A stretch of DNA of 64,000 nucleotides, taken from Mesodorylaimus sp. YZB2_4 (lineage: Eukaryota > Nematoda > Enoplea > Dorylaimida > Dorylaimidae). Numbering within the stretch: the first letter of the stretch is position 1; every line of letters begins with the position of its first letter. This document shows positions 11,294 through 23,756 of this stretch, in pieces. The notes under the pieces are model-generated. The model did not search any database, had not been told where the DNA came from, and saw nothing but the letters and a program-made list of their open reading frames with translations. The DNA is taken from assembly GCA_030248295.1 (NCBI GenBank), contig JASANH010001034.1:1-64000 (forward strand), given 5' to 3'. Position numbers and translations under genes: made by a program.

Positions 11294-14200
11294 CTACAGG
11301 TCCACTTTCTCATTGCTCGCATCCGTCAATCGATCTTTTTTCACTTCTAATCCCCTCTCAATCTTCCATAACCCCTTGCTGTCTTTTTTAATCAGTCGAT
11401 CATAGGCTAACAAAGCAACATTTCTTGCCCCGATCACACTCATTTCCATGGCACTGGCCGCCCACTCGATTATATTTATGTGATATATACCATCGGCCAC
11501 TTCGAACTTGGCATCTCGAACATCGCGTTGCACTTCGTCCACACGATCTTGATAATGCGGATAAGCATGCCAATCGACCACTTCCGTTTTAATTATCCGA
11601 GTAAATAATTGATTCAACTGATTTGTGGTCAAGCGATCATTACTGAACACCTTCCATACGCGATCGATCGATTGACCAGTAACTTTTGATGATCGATCAC
11701 TATCAGTATCAAGAACTGATCGCAGAGCGCCAACACTATTGAACCACAACTGATCATCAGAGCAGACCAGTATTTCATTGGGACAAGGGTCAGAAAATAT
11801 CCAAAACCCCTTCTTCTGACACGACCCAAACATTTCTTCATTTAATTTTCCATGAACAAATGTGGCCAATAATCGATGATAAGGTCCATAATTGAATTTT
11901 GAAACATCAAAATTTTCAAATCGCAAGTTTGTAACGCCATCGATTAATGGAACGGCCAAAATGACCAGATCGTAATCTCCATACACTTTCGTTTTCTTGT
12001 TCGAATTCTCATCAACCGATGAACAGGTGATTTGAAATTTCCTATCATTCTGATCAATCGATTGTGAAATTTTTGAAATTTGTTCCACGTGACATTGCTG
12101 GAGGTGAGCTTTGGAATTTTCCAGCAATTTTTCAGTGACTAATCGATTCCCGCCTTGAACCGACCAGAGGCCCTTTTGCGCACCAGCCAAGGCGACTGTC
12201 CCTGAAACGTAAAGGGCGGGTGGAGTTTTATGCACGCTTTGGTATTTCCAGTTTCAAAAATACGATATTTCGCTTTTGCAAAAGCGAAAGACGTTCACCA
12301 GAAGACCTTTGTCCCCTAAAGCCAGACTTCCAAAGTAAGCCACTTCTTGCCCATATTTGTCCATTTATTTCACCGCATCCACTGATTGGCTGCCTCAATA
12401 AGCCCCGCCCACACGGTGAATACAGCCTGGCACTTTTTAGCGGGAAATTTCGTTTTTTGAATTTTCAGACTACTACTTACCGACAAATGCAGTCACATTT
12501 AAATTTTGCCCATAATTTACTCGAACCACTGCGTCGGCCAATTCGTTGGAAAATAATGTCGAGAAACCTTTTTCCTTCAAATAATCACCAAACGACTGTT
12601 GAATATTTCGTACAAAATCTGGACTCATCGATTCTAGCAATTTCTCGACCGTCGTATAAGCGTGGCCATTTTTCTGATTTTCATAGATTCTATCAAAGTC
12701 ACTGAGCATTGAATTTATCGATCGATCGACTCGTAGAACATCGAGGCGATATCGCCAGAATAATTTTAGGATAGTTATTAGTGACCAAGACGATTCGCGA
12801 AAAACGTATTCTTTGCCATTGTACAGGCCAAGGAGATCGTCTGATGACGAGTCAGAATAGTCGCGTTTCTTCAAACCTTAAGTAAAAAAGCTTTTGTTGT
12901 TGTATCTGCAAATTACTGTAGTTGCCCTCAAATAATTTCCCCCTGATGAGATGAGGCACACGTCCTCGACAGTCTACAGTACTATTTGCTGCGACCCACG
13001 GACACCCTGTCATGATTTTCCGATGGAGAGATGATGCTGTCAATTCCATGCACTGCATCGTGGCCCCTTAATTTCAGTAATAAAAACACCGTTTTTGGCG
13101 ATTAGTTGTCAAAATGACTTAGAAAATTTAAATCCCCCTTTTTGAATACTGTGACTCCACCATTTCAGGCCCACGTGAACTATTTGCTTGCACGCATATT
13201 TGGGCTGGCTCCTCCGTCAGTCTGCTTCTGATTCTGGCCATCGTATCTCAGGAGATGCCAAGCACCCGTACAAAGATAAGCCTACGTTATAATAGTGTAC
13301 AAAATATATTGACTTTTTAGTATACATATGTATACCGATATATTTATATTTATGCTTTACAGTATACTACAGTCCGGTATATATTTATATTATAGTTACA
13401 GTATATATGCTATATACGATGTACATATACGCATATGTGTACATACCTTGTATAATCGTATATCTCTATTATAACCTGCATTCAGTCGGCTCCAATACAC
13501 AGGTATACAAGTAAGGAAACTGACATGGTTTGACAATCAGACAAATATGCGATTATGCACCCTTTTATTCTTTACCCGAGGATATCTGCATATTCTTCTT
13601 CAATTTAAAACATATGCTATTAACTGATGAAAAAAGTGTGACCTACATAATGTAGGTACATACAAAAACGTTAAATGAGGAAGAGTGACGCACTCAAACT
13701 CTCGCAGATGAGCCCTCAAATTCGCACATTGTTGCGCTGCTGCAGAAGAGCACCAAAAAATAGTGACGCGACTGTTGGTGTTTCACTCATGAAACTAATC
13801 TGTGACCTTAGAGTAACGGGTTCTGGTTACGGTTACTCAACTAGTAAATCCCAGCAAGATTAGAATCCTGGCTGGTCTGGCTGAAAGAATCATATCAAAT
13901 CAAGACTGAATGCCTTGCTGGGTAAGAATCTTCGAATCACCAACCTTATCCGTCAACTCAACGTATTTCTGCTTTCATAAACAAAGCTTTGGTTATCGAG
14001 TGCACTTTTCGATAATCCAAAGGATTATGTAGCCAAGGAAATACTGAATGACAGGGTTGCTGATTGATTTGCGATTATCCCATGCTATCAGTGAATAGTG
14101 CTTAGAATGGGGCTCGAGAGGGGCGCCCTGAGGTTAGGCCGGTCGATCAGACGAAGCCGATCAAGAGGTTAACCTAACAGCCCTGCTGTTAAAAGCCAGG

Positions 14201-17200
14201 GAATCACTCCGCTACGGGCAGCTGACTATTAGTATCCTCAACCCAGCACCAACTAACACATCTACAGTACCAGCAATTCAGTCTGTGACGCGGTACCGGC
14301 GGTAAAGCCTGTGAGTCTCCATCAGACCTACTCGTGCAAGGCCAATAGATCTCGGGCGTTTTAGGTTCGCCGAAGGCATCATGGAAGAGATACGATAAAG
14401 ATATAGGATTCTTCAAAACCTATACATACTGGAGTGGGGAGAGGTACTCCCTACTAGAGAGTTTTTCGATGGCCCACTTTATTAGGAATAGGCTATCGAT
14501 CTTTTCCGCCTTCACACTGGCGAACTACAGCTCGGTCATCCGGTCTCATTGACCCTAGCTAGCCTGTTCCAGTCGGCGGAACCGGGCCTAGGGCTGACAC
14601 ATCTTATCGAATTATTGCACAAATGCAGATGCCGTCACCCGTTACGTTATCTGTTATACCCAACAGTGGATATCTGTTGGAATCTGTTGGATACTGAGTA
14701 GGCCACCAGTGTAAGAGGTGTGTATGGCTGCCAGAATTGTAAGATCACTTACATTAGGTACAGGTAAGATATCCATGCCTGCGCAATCATGGTGCAGGGA
14801 CAACCTCTGCTGTGAGCCGCCTCGAGCGCGAGTACACGTTATTAACGCTTACAATGCAGGCAGAGGAAACCCCTCTGCCAATCAAAAATTCCCACCGAGC
14901 CGACTGGCCCGAAGTCGAGACGTACCTCAACTCTTTGGGTGGATATTCACCAGCGATACTAGACACCAGAAGTAAGTAAAGAATGTTTGAAACATCAGAA
15001 AGACAGTGCGTCATATTGATTGAGAAATGGGGTATTTGCACCGTTTGACAAAACCAATTTTTCTAAGGTGCCAGCAGAACCTGGGGTGCGGTATTATTTT
15101 AGTTCAAGCAAAAAAGAATAAATGGTCAAGATTCCGATCTGCTGGCCTGCACTTACCAATCACCAGGCCCTTGGTCATACACCGAAGCTTACCACGGATG
15201 GCAAGGTACTGGACGTTGCGGGCAGGCAAATGCTTGAGAGTAACTCTATTATCAGAGGATATGAAATTTAACGAGCACATCTCCGAAAACTCATCTTCAT
15301 TCCGATCAATGATCAGTGTACTGCACCGAAAGTTAGGCCGGAACTATCCACCATTCGGATCATACTCGACTACGGCTGTCAAAGCTTTTTTCATATTTAA
15401 GTCTTATTCATTTTGTGACTGTTTTTAGCGAAACAGTTCTGATGTCTGCCATTTTGAGGCTAGTCGTGATATCCATAGTGTTGATATCCATACCCATATC
15501 TATATCTAATCGATATCGAAATCATATCCCTACCATTCTTTGTATATCCATATCCATATATACTGTTTTCTTAGGGAATGTACACGCGGCACGTGAAGGG
15601 CGTGTATTCTCAAATAAAACAGGTTATACATTATATATTTTGACGACCAAGGTATTGATAAAAGGTACGGATATTAAAGCGTTTTTGAGATTTGCGAATG
15701 GTTGTCACTCCACTGGTTGAACCTGTTTTATGTCGCTAAGGCGCCATCCGTGGAGGACGTCAAGACCCCTAGTGGTGTGTCACGGCACCACACGACTGAC
15801 TGACTGACTTCTTGCTTATCTGTCTAAGCTCCTATCAGAGAATCGACAAAAAATTTTAATGGATTCAAGTGGAAATTTATCTGGGAGATAAAACTACAGA
15901 AGAGCATCTTCAGTTAGAAAACTTCGAAACAAGGTAGAAAAAAGATAAACGAGTATTTCTGAGCCTCTATGGGGGGGGGGGGGAAGGTCGAGGGAAAATA
16001 AGGGCACCAGTGCAGCAACCTTGACTCTTCGCAGGATCCAAGTCACTTTCACTCTTAGGTCAGCGGGTCCTTAGATTAGGAGCAGTGTCGCTTTGATGTA
16101 GGATAGGACTTTCTTGTATGCATGTTCTGCGACTCACAATCAGACAAGTCTCATCGAATTGTGAAACTGGCTTGCACACAAATTGGCTTGTTTTATAGTA
16201 GTGCAGCTGTGGTTGTTGACCTCTGCATACAAGCTACACCAGCGCGTTTGGTAGCAGTGTCACGAATCTAGGTGTCATAGGGCAGCTACTTATTGCTGCT
16301 AGACTGTACGCATTGGTCACCTTTGGGTCATGGGTCAGCCATAACTGCCAAAAATGCGTTTCGCTAAACATTTAAAGCACTCCTTATCAAGTTCAATTTC
16401 GTAACTCTCTCCAACATGAGTGCAATTTAATTCAGAGCATTAGATTGCCAGGTTAATGTCAGCTTCAGGCTTTTCAGTTTAAATTGAGACGTGTATTTCC
16501 AAAGAAACAAGAACACCAATACATTACTTCAAATACTGTATACATTATTCAGGCTTTCAGCGCTAAAGCATTTGCTTTTATCTTGCGATAGTGAATAAAC
16601 ATTTGAATGAAAATTGATTGAGTTTTGTTGAAAACTCTGGTTTTCTGTAATGATCGTAATTTATCAAAAAACTGGGTGCGAGTATGGTATGGGTACATTT
16701 TTTTAAAAATTACGGAGATAATTACGGATACACCGGGTAAGGTGATTATGGGTAAGGTACGCCGGGTACGGTTACAGAAGTCGTCCAGCGGATACGAGCA
16801 GGGTACGATTTTCATACCCGTGCAGGACCCTGAGTACGGTTACCCTGCGCCGACGCGCACTGCACAATGTTGCAATGTCTGTGTATGCCCTGTAGCATAA
16901 GATATTGCAAAGTATGTAGTCGATCTCTTTCACTTCCTCCCCTGCCTGCTACTTACCAAACATGTCAGCAAAATCGGACATGTATCGATTGCGTTTATGA
17001 ATAATACTTCCACCCGTTTCGTATCGTCCGCCAGCAAAGTCCAAAGTGGCCAGTCGACCACCCATCCGTGATTCCTGTTCAAACAAATCAATCTCAGCAG
17101 CAGGCCCCAACAAGTGACGCAGAAAATATGAACACGACGTGCCTCCTATGCCACCGCCAATTATTGCTGAAATTGAATAAAAGACGCATAAAAATACCTT

Positions 17201-17723
17201 TTCTCCTGTACTGTGCTTCACAAACTCATTTTTATTCCTGTTTTACCGCATCCCCAAACGCTTTCGAACGCTAATTTGTGACTTTGCAAATTAAAAATGC
17301 AGGGCACCTTCCAAAATTCCAACTACAAGAACATGATCGACTTGCGACAGCAAAGTAATCGATAGAACTTGTACGCATTTTTAGCTCTTTAAACTGCTGA
17401 AAATTATGGGCCTCTACACTTGTGATACACCATTGGACCTATTCTCTTGAATTCTCTACAGGCTTAAACCAATTAAGTGTATGAGAGGTGGCCAAGGGCC
17501 AGGAAACCCTTGGATTGTGGGGGGGGGGGGGGCCATCCAACATGTTACAGCAGGAAAATGTGACCACGAATTGCCTATCCTGATTAGTTCAGGCAACCCC
17601 CTACTCACCAATTTTCGGTCCACCATTGTCCTCTCCCACTGCGGCCTGTGATCGGACACTGGTCACCAACAATGCAATTGCGGCACCAGCTAACGAGATC
17701 GACTTGGCATAAGCACCGACCAT
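11294..17723 (-). CDS. PCYOX1: Prenylcysteine oxidase, 4 exons
   Basis: Coding exons, in order of translation: 17723-17609, 17166-16957, 12876-12481, 12201-11294. Phases agree throughout and give 542 residues, against about 505 for human PCYOX1. Exon 1 encodes a secretory signal peptide (MVGAYAKSISLAGAAIALLV). Exon 2 gives the FAD-binding Rossmann motif IIGGGIGGT, followed by the acidic/MGGR segment (EQESRMGGRLAT). Exon 3 has the family stretch ending VNYGQNLNVTAFVG. Exon 4 carries LWSVQGGNRLV and the C-terminal domain with a predicted interaction surface. The enzyme is an FAD thioether oxidase that splits prenylcysteine from degraded prenylated proteins, yielding cysteine, an isoprenoid aldehyde and peroxide, in the lysosome. 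Intron 2 is 4.1 kb and holds several repeats. The exon 3 acceptor is AAG rather than CAG/TAG. Confidence 0.92.
13285..13480. repeat. AT-rich tata/catata microsatellite-like block
   Basis: An almost pure run of 'tatat', 'tacagtata' and 'catatg' words inside intron 2 of the prenylcysteine oxidase gene. It looks like slippage-derived simple sequence. Confidence 0.7.
13696..13811. repeat. Dispersed repeat, copy 2
   Basis: This is the partner of 3207-3300. It shares 'aaactctcgca', 'gagccctca' and the end 'atgaaactaatctgtgacct', and carries a longer middle. It is intronic. Confidence 0.6.
15465..15565. repeat. Degenerate ATATCCAT tandem repeat
   Basis: Repeats of 'atatccat' and 'atatctat' form an imperfect minisatellite within intron 2 of the prenylcysteine oxidase gene. 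A short (gact)n run lies nearby at about 15794-15808. Confidence 0.65.
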
Positions 17724-18243
17724 GTTCGAACACCACGATCAGTATCCCACTAAAAACCGAGGGCAGCCAAAACAAAACCAAGTGCGAACAAATGCTTCAA
17801 ATACGACACCCTGATAAGGCAATGATAAGGGGGCATCGGGCAGGCCAGCGTGGAGACTAGGTTTACTGATAAGCCTGACACACGCACACAACAGGTCGCT
17901 TCGAAGACTGACAGACGAGGCCATACAACATAGAACCATTGCAGAACTAAAGTGTGCCAAAAGATGCTGCAAGGTGAGACTAGACCATAAACCAGTCTTC
18001 ATCTGCTGTAGTGCTACGAGTGAGTTCAAGAAACGGTAAGCTAACGGAAAACACTCGTCAGGCTCATTGAATTCCTATTCAAGCAAAAATGCCCAACCAA
18101 AGCCACGACAGGGCTGACATCTAAGTTGACTGAACACAAACACAAATGCACTGCACAAGTTCCCCCGAATATATTCTACCTTCACACCACAACTCGCCCA
18201 CAATCGCTATATCACAAACCCCATATTTTCTTCCCATCCTATT
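17724..18243. other. Spacer between EFR3 and prenylcysteine oxidase
   Basis: These 520 bp lie between the EFR3 stop codon and the prenylcysteine oxidase start, both on the minus strand. They must hold the EFR3 3' UTR and the promoter of the downstream gene. A 'ggtttttag' that could be a leader splice acceptor lies about 30 bp before the prenylcysteine oxidase ATG. The spacing is too large for a typical tight nematode operon and I see no further evidence for one. Confidence 0.5.
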
Positions 18244-21200
18244 CTAGTAAACAAACAATTCGGGAAATTGCAACTCGAAAATATTTTTCGGTTTACGGCG
18301 GGTGTTTGGACTGTCCCCACTTCTAAGCATGTCTTCCTTCTCTTTCACTCGCTGCATGATTCGAACTACGCTGGCGCTAATGTCGCACGTAGCATCGCGC
18401 TGCTGTTGAGCCAGCTGTTCGAATGGAGTTGTGCGAAACTTTTCTGCCGCTTGTCTAGCTTGTTCGTCCTCGATTTTCTCCCAATATTCGATCGGTTGAT
18501 TGACTACCTACAAAATTTCACCTCATTTTACTTGCTATCTCGTTTGCGCCACGCCCCGTTCCGATTGGTCTTCGACCAAGAAGCCCCGGTCACAAGCGGT
18601 TTCCGGGTCGTGGGGAATGTAATCCTCACTTGTTGAACACGAATCGAACTAACCAAACCACACGACCACATCCTCTCACCTGTTTTAATGTCTCTACAGT
18701 CAGCGGGATCATCGGCTTGCCATCCAATCCGACACCCAATCCATAAGCGGCAAACAATGTATTCCTTCTCGATAATCGTCGACTGGCCGAACTACCCGAT
18801 TCAATACTCGGCAGATCGACCGATATGCTACCCGAATCCACCACCGCCTTGCCCATACCCGCCCCGCCAATGCCGGTCGTTGCCAGCGCATCGCCAGTCG
18901 GTCGCGGCACGAAAGGCATATTCAACAAACGACTCACATCGTAATTCCTGGTCGTCAATGCCTCGGCGATGATTTGTTTATCAAATAGGATCGATTCCTC
19001 GTCCAACAAACCAAAATCGGCCGCCTCGCTGGAAATGGTCATTCCGTCCTGCTGCTCGTCGCCACTGGCCTCGCCATCCTCGTTGCTACCACTGCCGCGT
19101 CTCATCGCCCGTCTCGACCCCGGCGACGCGGCGCCCGACCTCGCTTCCTTTTCTTGTTGCCCGAATATCAAATTGAGGCCGGGATGAACGCCATTGGCGG
19201 CACGATTCTTGATCACTTGCTGCACATGCTGACACAAGGCGGGCATAGCCATCAGCTGAGCCGCCACATTGATATATTTGGCCACCAAATTATGCAATGC
19301 CACTCGATGGCCAACGGTCAGGGTGGATGACGATTTGTAATATCCACTGGCCCCGCTCGATTGCGGATCAGCCGCAGACGATTGCAAGGCCAATGCTAAG
19401 CGGAACAAATCCACAATCACGTCCTCGTACCCAACCTCAACGCATAACAAGGCCATCGTGCACAGGACTGCCGCGAAATTCTCATCCTGATTCGACGGTG
19501 CCAATGCACTTTTATACAAACTGGATAATATGGGATAACCATTCTTCTTCATGACGATCGCGTCCGTTCGACTGCATTTTTCAACATTCAATCCCAATTC
19601 GGCAATATCATGCACGAAATCCAAATTCTTTAAGCTTTGTAAATTCTGATGACGATCCAAAAGAGTATGCAAAATCTGTTGAGCCAATAAACGAACGCCA
19701 GCGTCGTCGACCAGTGCCAATTGTAAAAGCGGTTCCAAAAAGGCGTTCGTAAATACGACACCGATATTAGTCGTTTTATACTTGGTAGCCACTTTCAGCA
19801 ATGTACGCATAAGCACGTGTTGCAGGAACGTGTCCGAACGGCGATCACTCGTCATCAATGGCACTTTGCCTGAAAAGGGAACGAAGTCAGGCAACTGCGC
19901 TCTTCCCCTTCGAATGTGTCTGTTGGTGAATGAAATTGTTAGTCACAGGGATCGAAGAACAATATCTTTGAGATAGTGTGCTCGACCATAATTACGACAT
20001 GGGCATGATTTGCTCCTCGAATTTGGTGGGTGCCAACAAAAATGGCATTCATCGTGCCCATGTCTTCTCTCACAGGCCCTTGAAGGAGATCGGCAGTTTT
20101 ACCGCAAGATCCGCTCGAAATGCACACAGTTTATGCCCATATTACCGACCGCACCACCCGCTGACAGTGTGTTTTTGTTCCAATTAAACTCTAGCTGAAA
20201 CCATTTTTTACACAATTTGTAAGAATGTAGCACTTTTGGTCAAGCGCAAAGACGAAACAAAAACTCAGACTGGCTTGAGTAATAGAAAGAATTTGCTGGC
20301 CACACAGGAGGGCAGATATGCCGCATTCTTGCTGGGACACTGCGCAACTCAAATGAGGTTAAATGTGGATTCCTAGGCATTTGACCCCTGGGTTTGGTCG
20401 GCTAAAAAGTCGCCAAGAACCGCCCGTGCATGTTTAAAAACTTGTCCAGGGGTCTCATGGGGAAAACCTCTACCCCCCTTCCCTAGCTTGCCGTACTTCG
20501 TGGCTGTGCTAGGGACATTCGAATGTTCCTAATCATACACTGACCGTCAGTATTAGCGAAACATCAAGCCGACTCATCGAGTCCACTGTGCCTATCGATG
20601 GGCACCGGCGGCTCACAAGCACGTGTTGAAGGTATGTGCGGGACCACGAGACCACTGGTCGATGGTGGTGGGAGATCCTTTCAAAACATCATTGGGTGAT
20701 TTACATGATTATGACCCTGATGGAAAGAGCCCATCCAGCCCTCGCCGATGTTGTCACTTACCAATGATAAACATCATAATCTCGACTTTGACATAGTCGG
20801 GGACATTATTGGCGAAATCGCCCATGGTATTGATCAGTGTTTCCTGGTAGGATCTCTCTCCATCATCATCGATGTTGGCCGCCTTCTCATCCTTGCCACC
20901 GCCACTGTCGACCTCCTCTCGACTGCTGTACTGCAGCTCGACCGACTGCCTCAGATGCCTGAGGACACTGTTGAATATATCGTAGACACTGGGCCCGATA
21001 CTCGCCGTCACTGCGATCACTGCTATCCTGGACAGTACAGTGGCGACCCCGACGCGCACTGGCGCCGCGTCGTTCGAATGCAAATCCAAATGACCAATCA
21101 GCGCCTGCATGACCACGTGACTGTACTGGGCTTGGATACTGTACATGATGGCTTCGAAACATCGTACAGCGAACATTGTGCGGGGTTGGCGCCACAGGTC

Positions 21201-22211
21201 GTGCAGATCGAAATGACGAAGTACCGGTTGCAGGACGCATTTCATATTGCCAAACGACGCCTTGCCAACCAGTTCGCGCAGACACACATCTGCCAGGACT
21301 CGAGGTTGTTCCTCATCGGACTGCGGTTGCGCCACGGCCACCACTACACCACCAGCGCTCACAATCGTACTCGATGGTTGACCAGCCAACAACGCGGTGG
21401 ACGCGTCTGCTTCGTCCGACCCGTCCGTTGCCGAATCGTGCATGTTATACAAAAGCGATGGCACGATCTTCTCCATGTGCTGACGTTCCCAGATGTTGGC
21501 TTGCAATTCATCGCTGACTGTTTTCCGCACAACACCACGCAGGCCTGAAAAAGAGAATTTGTCAATCTCCTAAACCCCCTCTCTGATTGGTCGAACGGCC
21601 AAAAGCCACGCCCAATCTACGTGACGCCCCGCTTTGTGATTGGCTGATTTATCCGAAGCCACGCCCCCGCCAACCTCGAGTCCCCAGTTACCTTTAATGC
21701 CACCTAATCTCAATTGTCGTCGAATATTGGGCATGGGATTCGATGAATGACACATAGCACTGAACTTTGAAATAAAGAAATCATATCTTCGATGATAACT
21801 CGGCGTGTCTTCTTCGATGTTTGCAAATTTTACAAAGCTTTCTGTCGCCAGAACCTCCAAATCGGCTTGTTGAGTTTCTAATAATTTTTGCACCATTTTC
21901 AAAAAACTTTCTACGAACAGACTTAAACTCGGCGACCCGTGACAAGCGGCCAGAAGTTGATCCATAGCTTCCACTGAGATTTTCACGAAGCCAGTACGTT
22001 GACGATATAAATCCCGACCTAATCGTTTGGCCAAATATTCCCCGATACGATCCAATTTTTCGGGATGAGAAATAGCGTAGAATGTTAATTTTTGCATATT
22101 GCCTTTGACTAAACCTTGCTCGGGAATGGATGGGTAGATACTGTCCACCAGGCGGCGATATCGGGGATGGCAGGCAGAGCAACAAGCACACGATGAGAGA
22201 AGTGAAGACAT
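18244..22211 (-). CDS. EFR3: EFR3 membrane scaffold protein, 4 exons
   Basis: Coding exons in order: 22211-21692, 21544-20762, 19869-18680, 18507-18244. Phases fit and give 918 residues, somewhat longer than human EFR3A/B (about 820). The N terminus has a cysteine cluster (SSCACCSACHPRYRRLV) where EFR3 is palmitoylated for plasma-membrane attachment. It is followed by conserved armadillo-like blocks such as EKLDRIGEYLAKRL, SFVKFANIEEDTPSYHRRYD and IKGLRGVVRKTVSDELQ. The C terminus ends FELQFPELFVY, matching the conserved EFR3 tail. EFR3 anchors the TTC7/FAM126 complex that brings PI4KIIIalpha to the plasma membrane. The extra length lies partly in a Gly/Ser/acidic insert in exon 3. The start is the ATG directly before the cysteine cluster; an in-frame methionine 14 codons upstream lies across a likely splice acceptor. 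Confidence 0.95.
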
Positions 22212-23756
22212 GATCGATCGATTATTTTCTAAGCTGAAATAACACGATAACATGGTTCAGAAATCGATAACCTCATTATCCATACAGATCCTGATCAGCG
22301 ATTACTGATCAAACAACGGATCCGCTTCCGAAAAGACATTGGCCAAATTGCTGATCAAGATGAATCATTGATCGGGAAAAACAATCAGCTATTGATCAGG
22401 CTGACAAAAGCTAAGATCACTAAAATCGATTAGTTAGCTATATCAGTCAAAAGTGATCAAAACAGATCAGTCGCTTCGCTGATCTATTCTCAATGATTTT
22501 GCAAGATAACCACTGATCGAAATAGATGAGCAGCCAATCATCTTATCAGTTTCCAGAGACATCGCTGATCAGTTTTCTGATCAATCACGTATCACCATCA
22601 AACCTCGATAGTCTTGAAAATACAGCGATCAAACGTCATTCACAGACCACACCCAAAATATTCACACATTTACTCCATAAATCATATCTGGAATTTGACA
22701 GTTGCACAGTTGTAGATCAACCAAAACAGTGACACCAACAAAAGAAAGCTATGCCGACTTTAAAAAACATCACCTTGCACAGACCACATTTGCCTCAAAA
22801 ACTGAGTAAATGGTTTTTCGCCGAAAATATTACCTAAAGACCTTAATCACCTTGAAAGAAACAGCTGTGACAAAGCGGAGAAATCAGAAAAACATCACCT
22901 CAGCAGAAAAGCGAGCAAAAAAGCTCAAGCATTTGCTCCAAAACCATAAAATTTTGCCACTCTTCTGGTATTTACAATTAAAATCACAGATTTTAAACTA
23001 AAAGGCAAAAAATCACCAAAATCAATAATTACACTGATCAATCGATTAATCAAAATTCTGACACCAATCAATTCTGGTACATAAGACAATCGATTAAAAT
23101 CGGCAGGCAATTTACAATCAATTAAAAATCAATAACGTCATTATCGATTTCTTACATCACTCACCGAAAGTCGCGCATTGCTGATTGATTAGCGGCCAAA
23201 CACAGAAGCTAAATCATGAGCGGTCGGACGCATAAATAGACATTTACAACGTGCAAGCACACGGGCCATAAAAATCGATTGCTCTTAGCTTATTTCATTC
23301 AATTTTTAAAAAACTTAGAAGTATTTCATAAAAATTACAAAACTTAAATTTTAAATGCGCAGATGGCACACTGATTAAAGTCACAAAAGAATTCTTCTAC
23401 AACCGAATGTGAATTTTCCAGTTTTAGAAATCACAAGAATGACAACCTGATTGTGATACTGTTAGTGTGACATTAAGAGTTTCTAGGGCACCCTATTTCC
23501 CGTATCAAGTGGACAGCAAAGGACCATTCCCCCATTCGGCGCCCAGGACTCTCCTCACTAAGCCACCTGCTACTTGGCGTCTGGACAGCTACACAAAGCA
23601 ACCTAGTATCCCTCAATTGTCTAATTGAGTCCCCGGCAATGGCGCTCCCCTCCCCCCTCCCCCCAGTGCTCAACACTATCACCAAGCCCGTATACCATAA
23701 ATGGAATTCCGACAGCCGCCTCTACCTCACCCAGCCACCCGCCCATCTCGAGCACA
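22212..23756. other. EFR3-epsin spacer with GATC-rich cluster
   Basis: Between the epsin stop and the EFR3 start, both on the minus strand. The 5' half (about 22260-22625) contains some fourteen GATC words, mostly as TGATCA/CTGATC, within about 350 bp. The rest is AT-rich and contains no recognisable gene. The EFR3 promoter and epsin 3' UTR must lie here. Confidence 0.55.
22234..22243 (-). promoter_or_regulatory. Splice acceptor 22 nt before the EFR3 ATG
   Basis: On the minus strand 'gttatttcag' ends 22 bases before the start codon. Such a site can accept a trans-spliced leader, which is common in nematodes, or close a 5' UTR intron. It makes the in-frame methionine further upstream unlikely as the start. 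Confidence 0.5.

Noticed and set aside
12220-12705. 161-codon plus-strand open frame
   Set aside because: Overlaps prenylcysteine oxidase exon 3 and the 3' part of intron 3 in antisense; no family similarity.
20748-21548. 266-codon plus-strand open frame
   Set aside because: It lies exactly antisense to EFR3 exon 2, which has strong family identity and correct splice sites.
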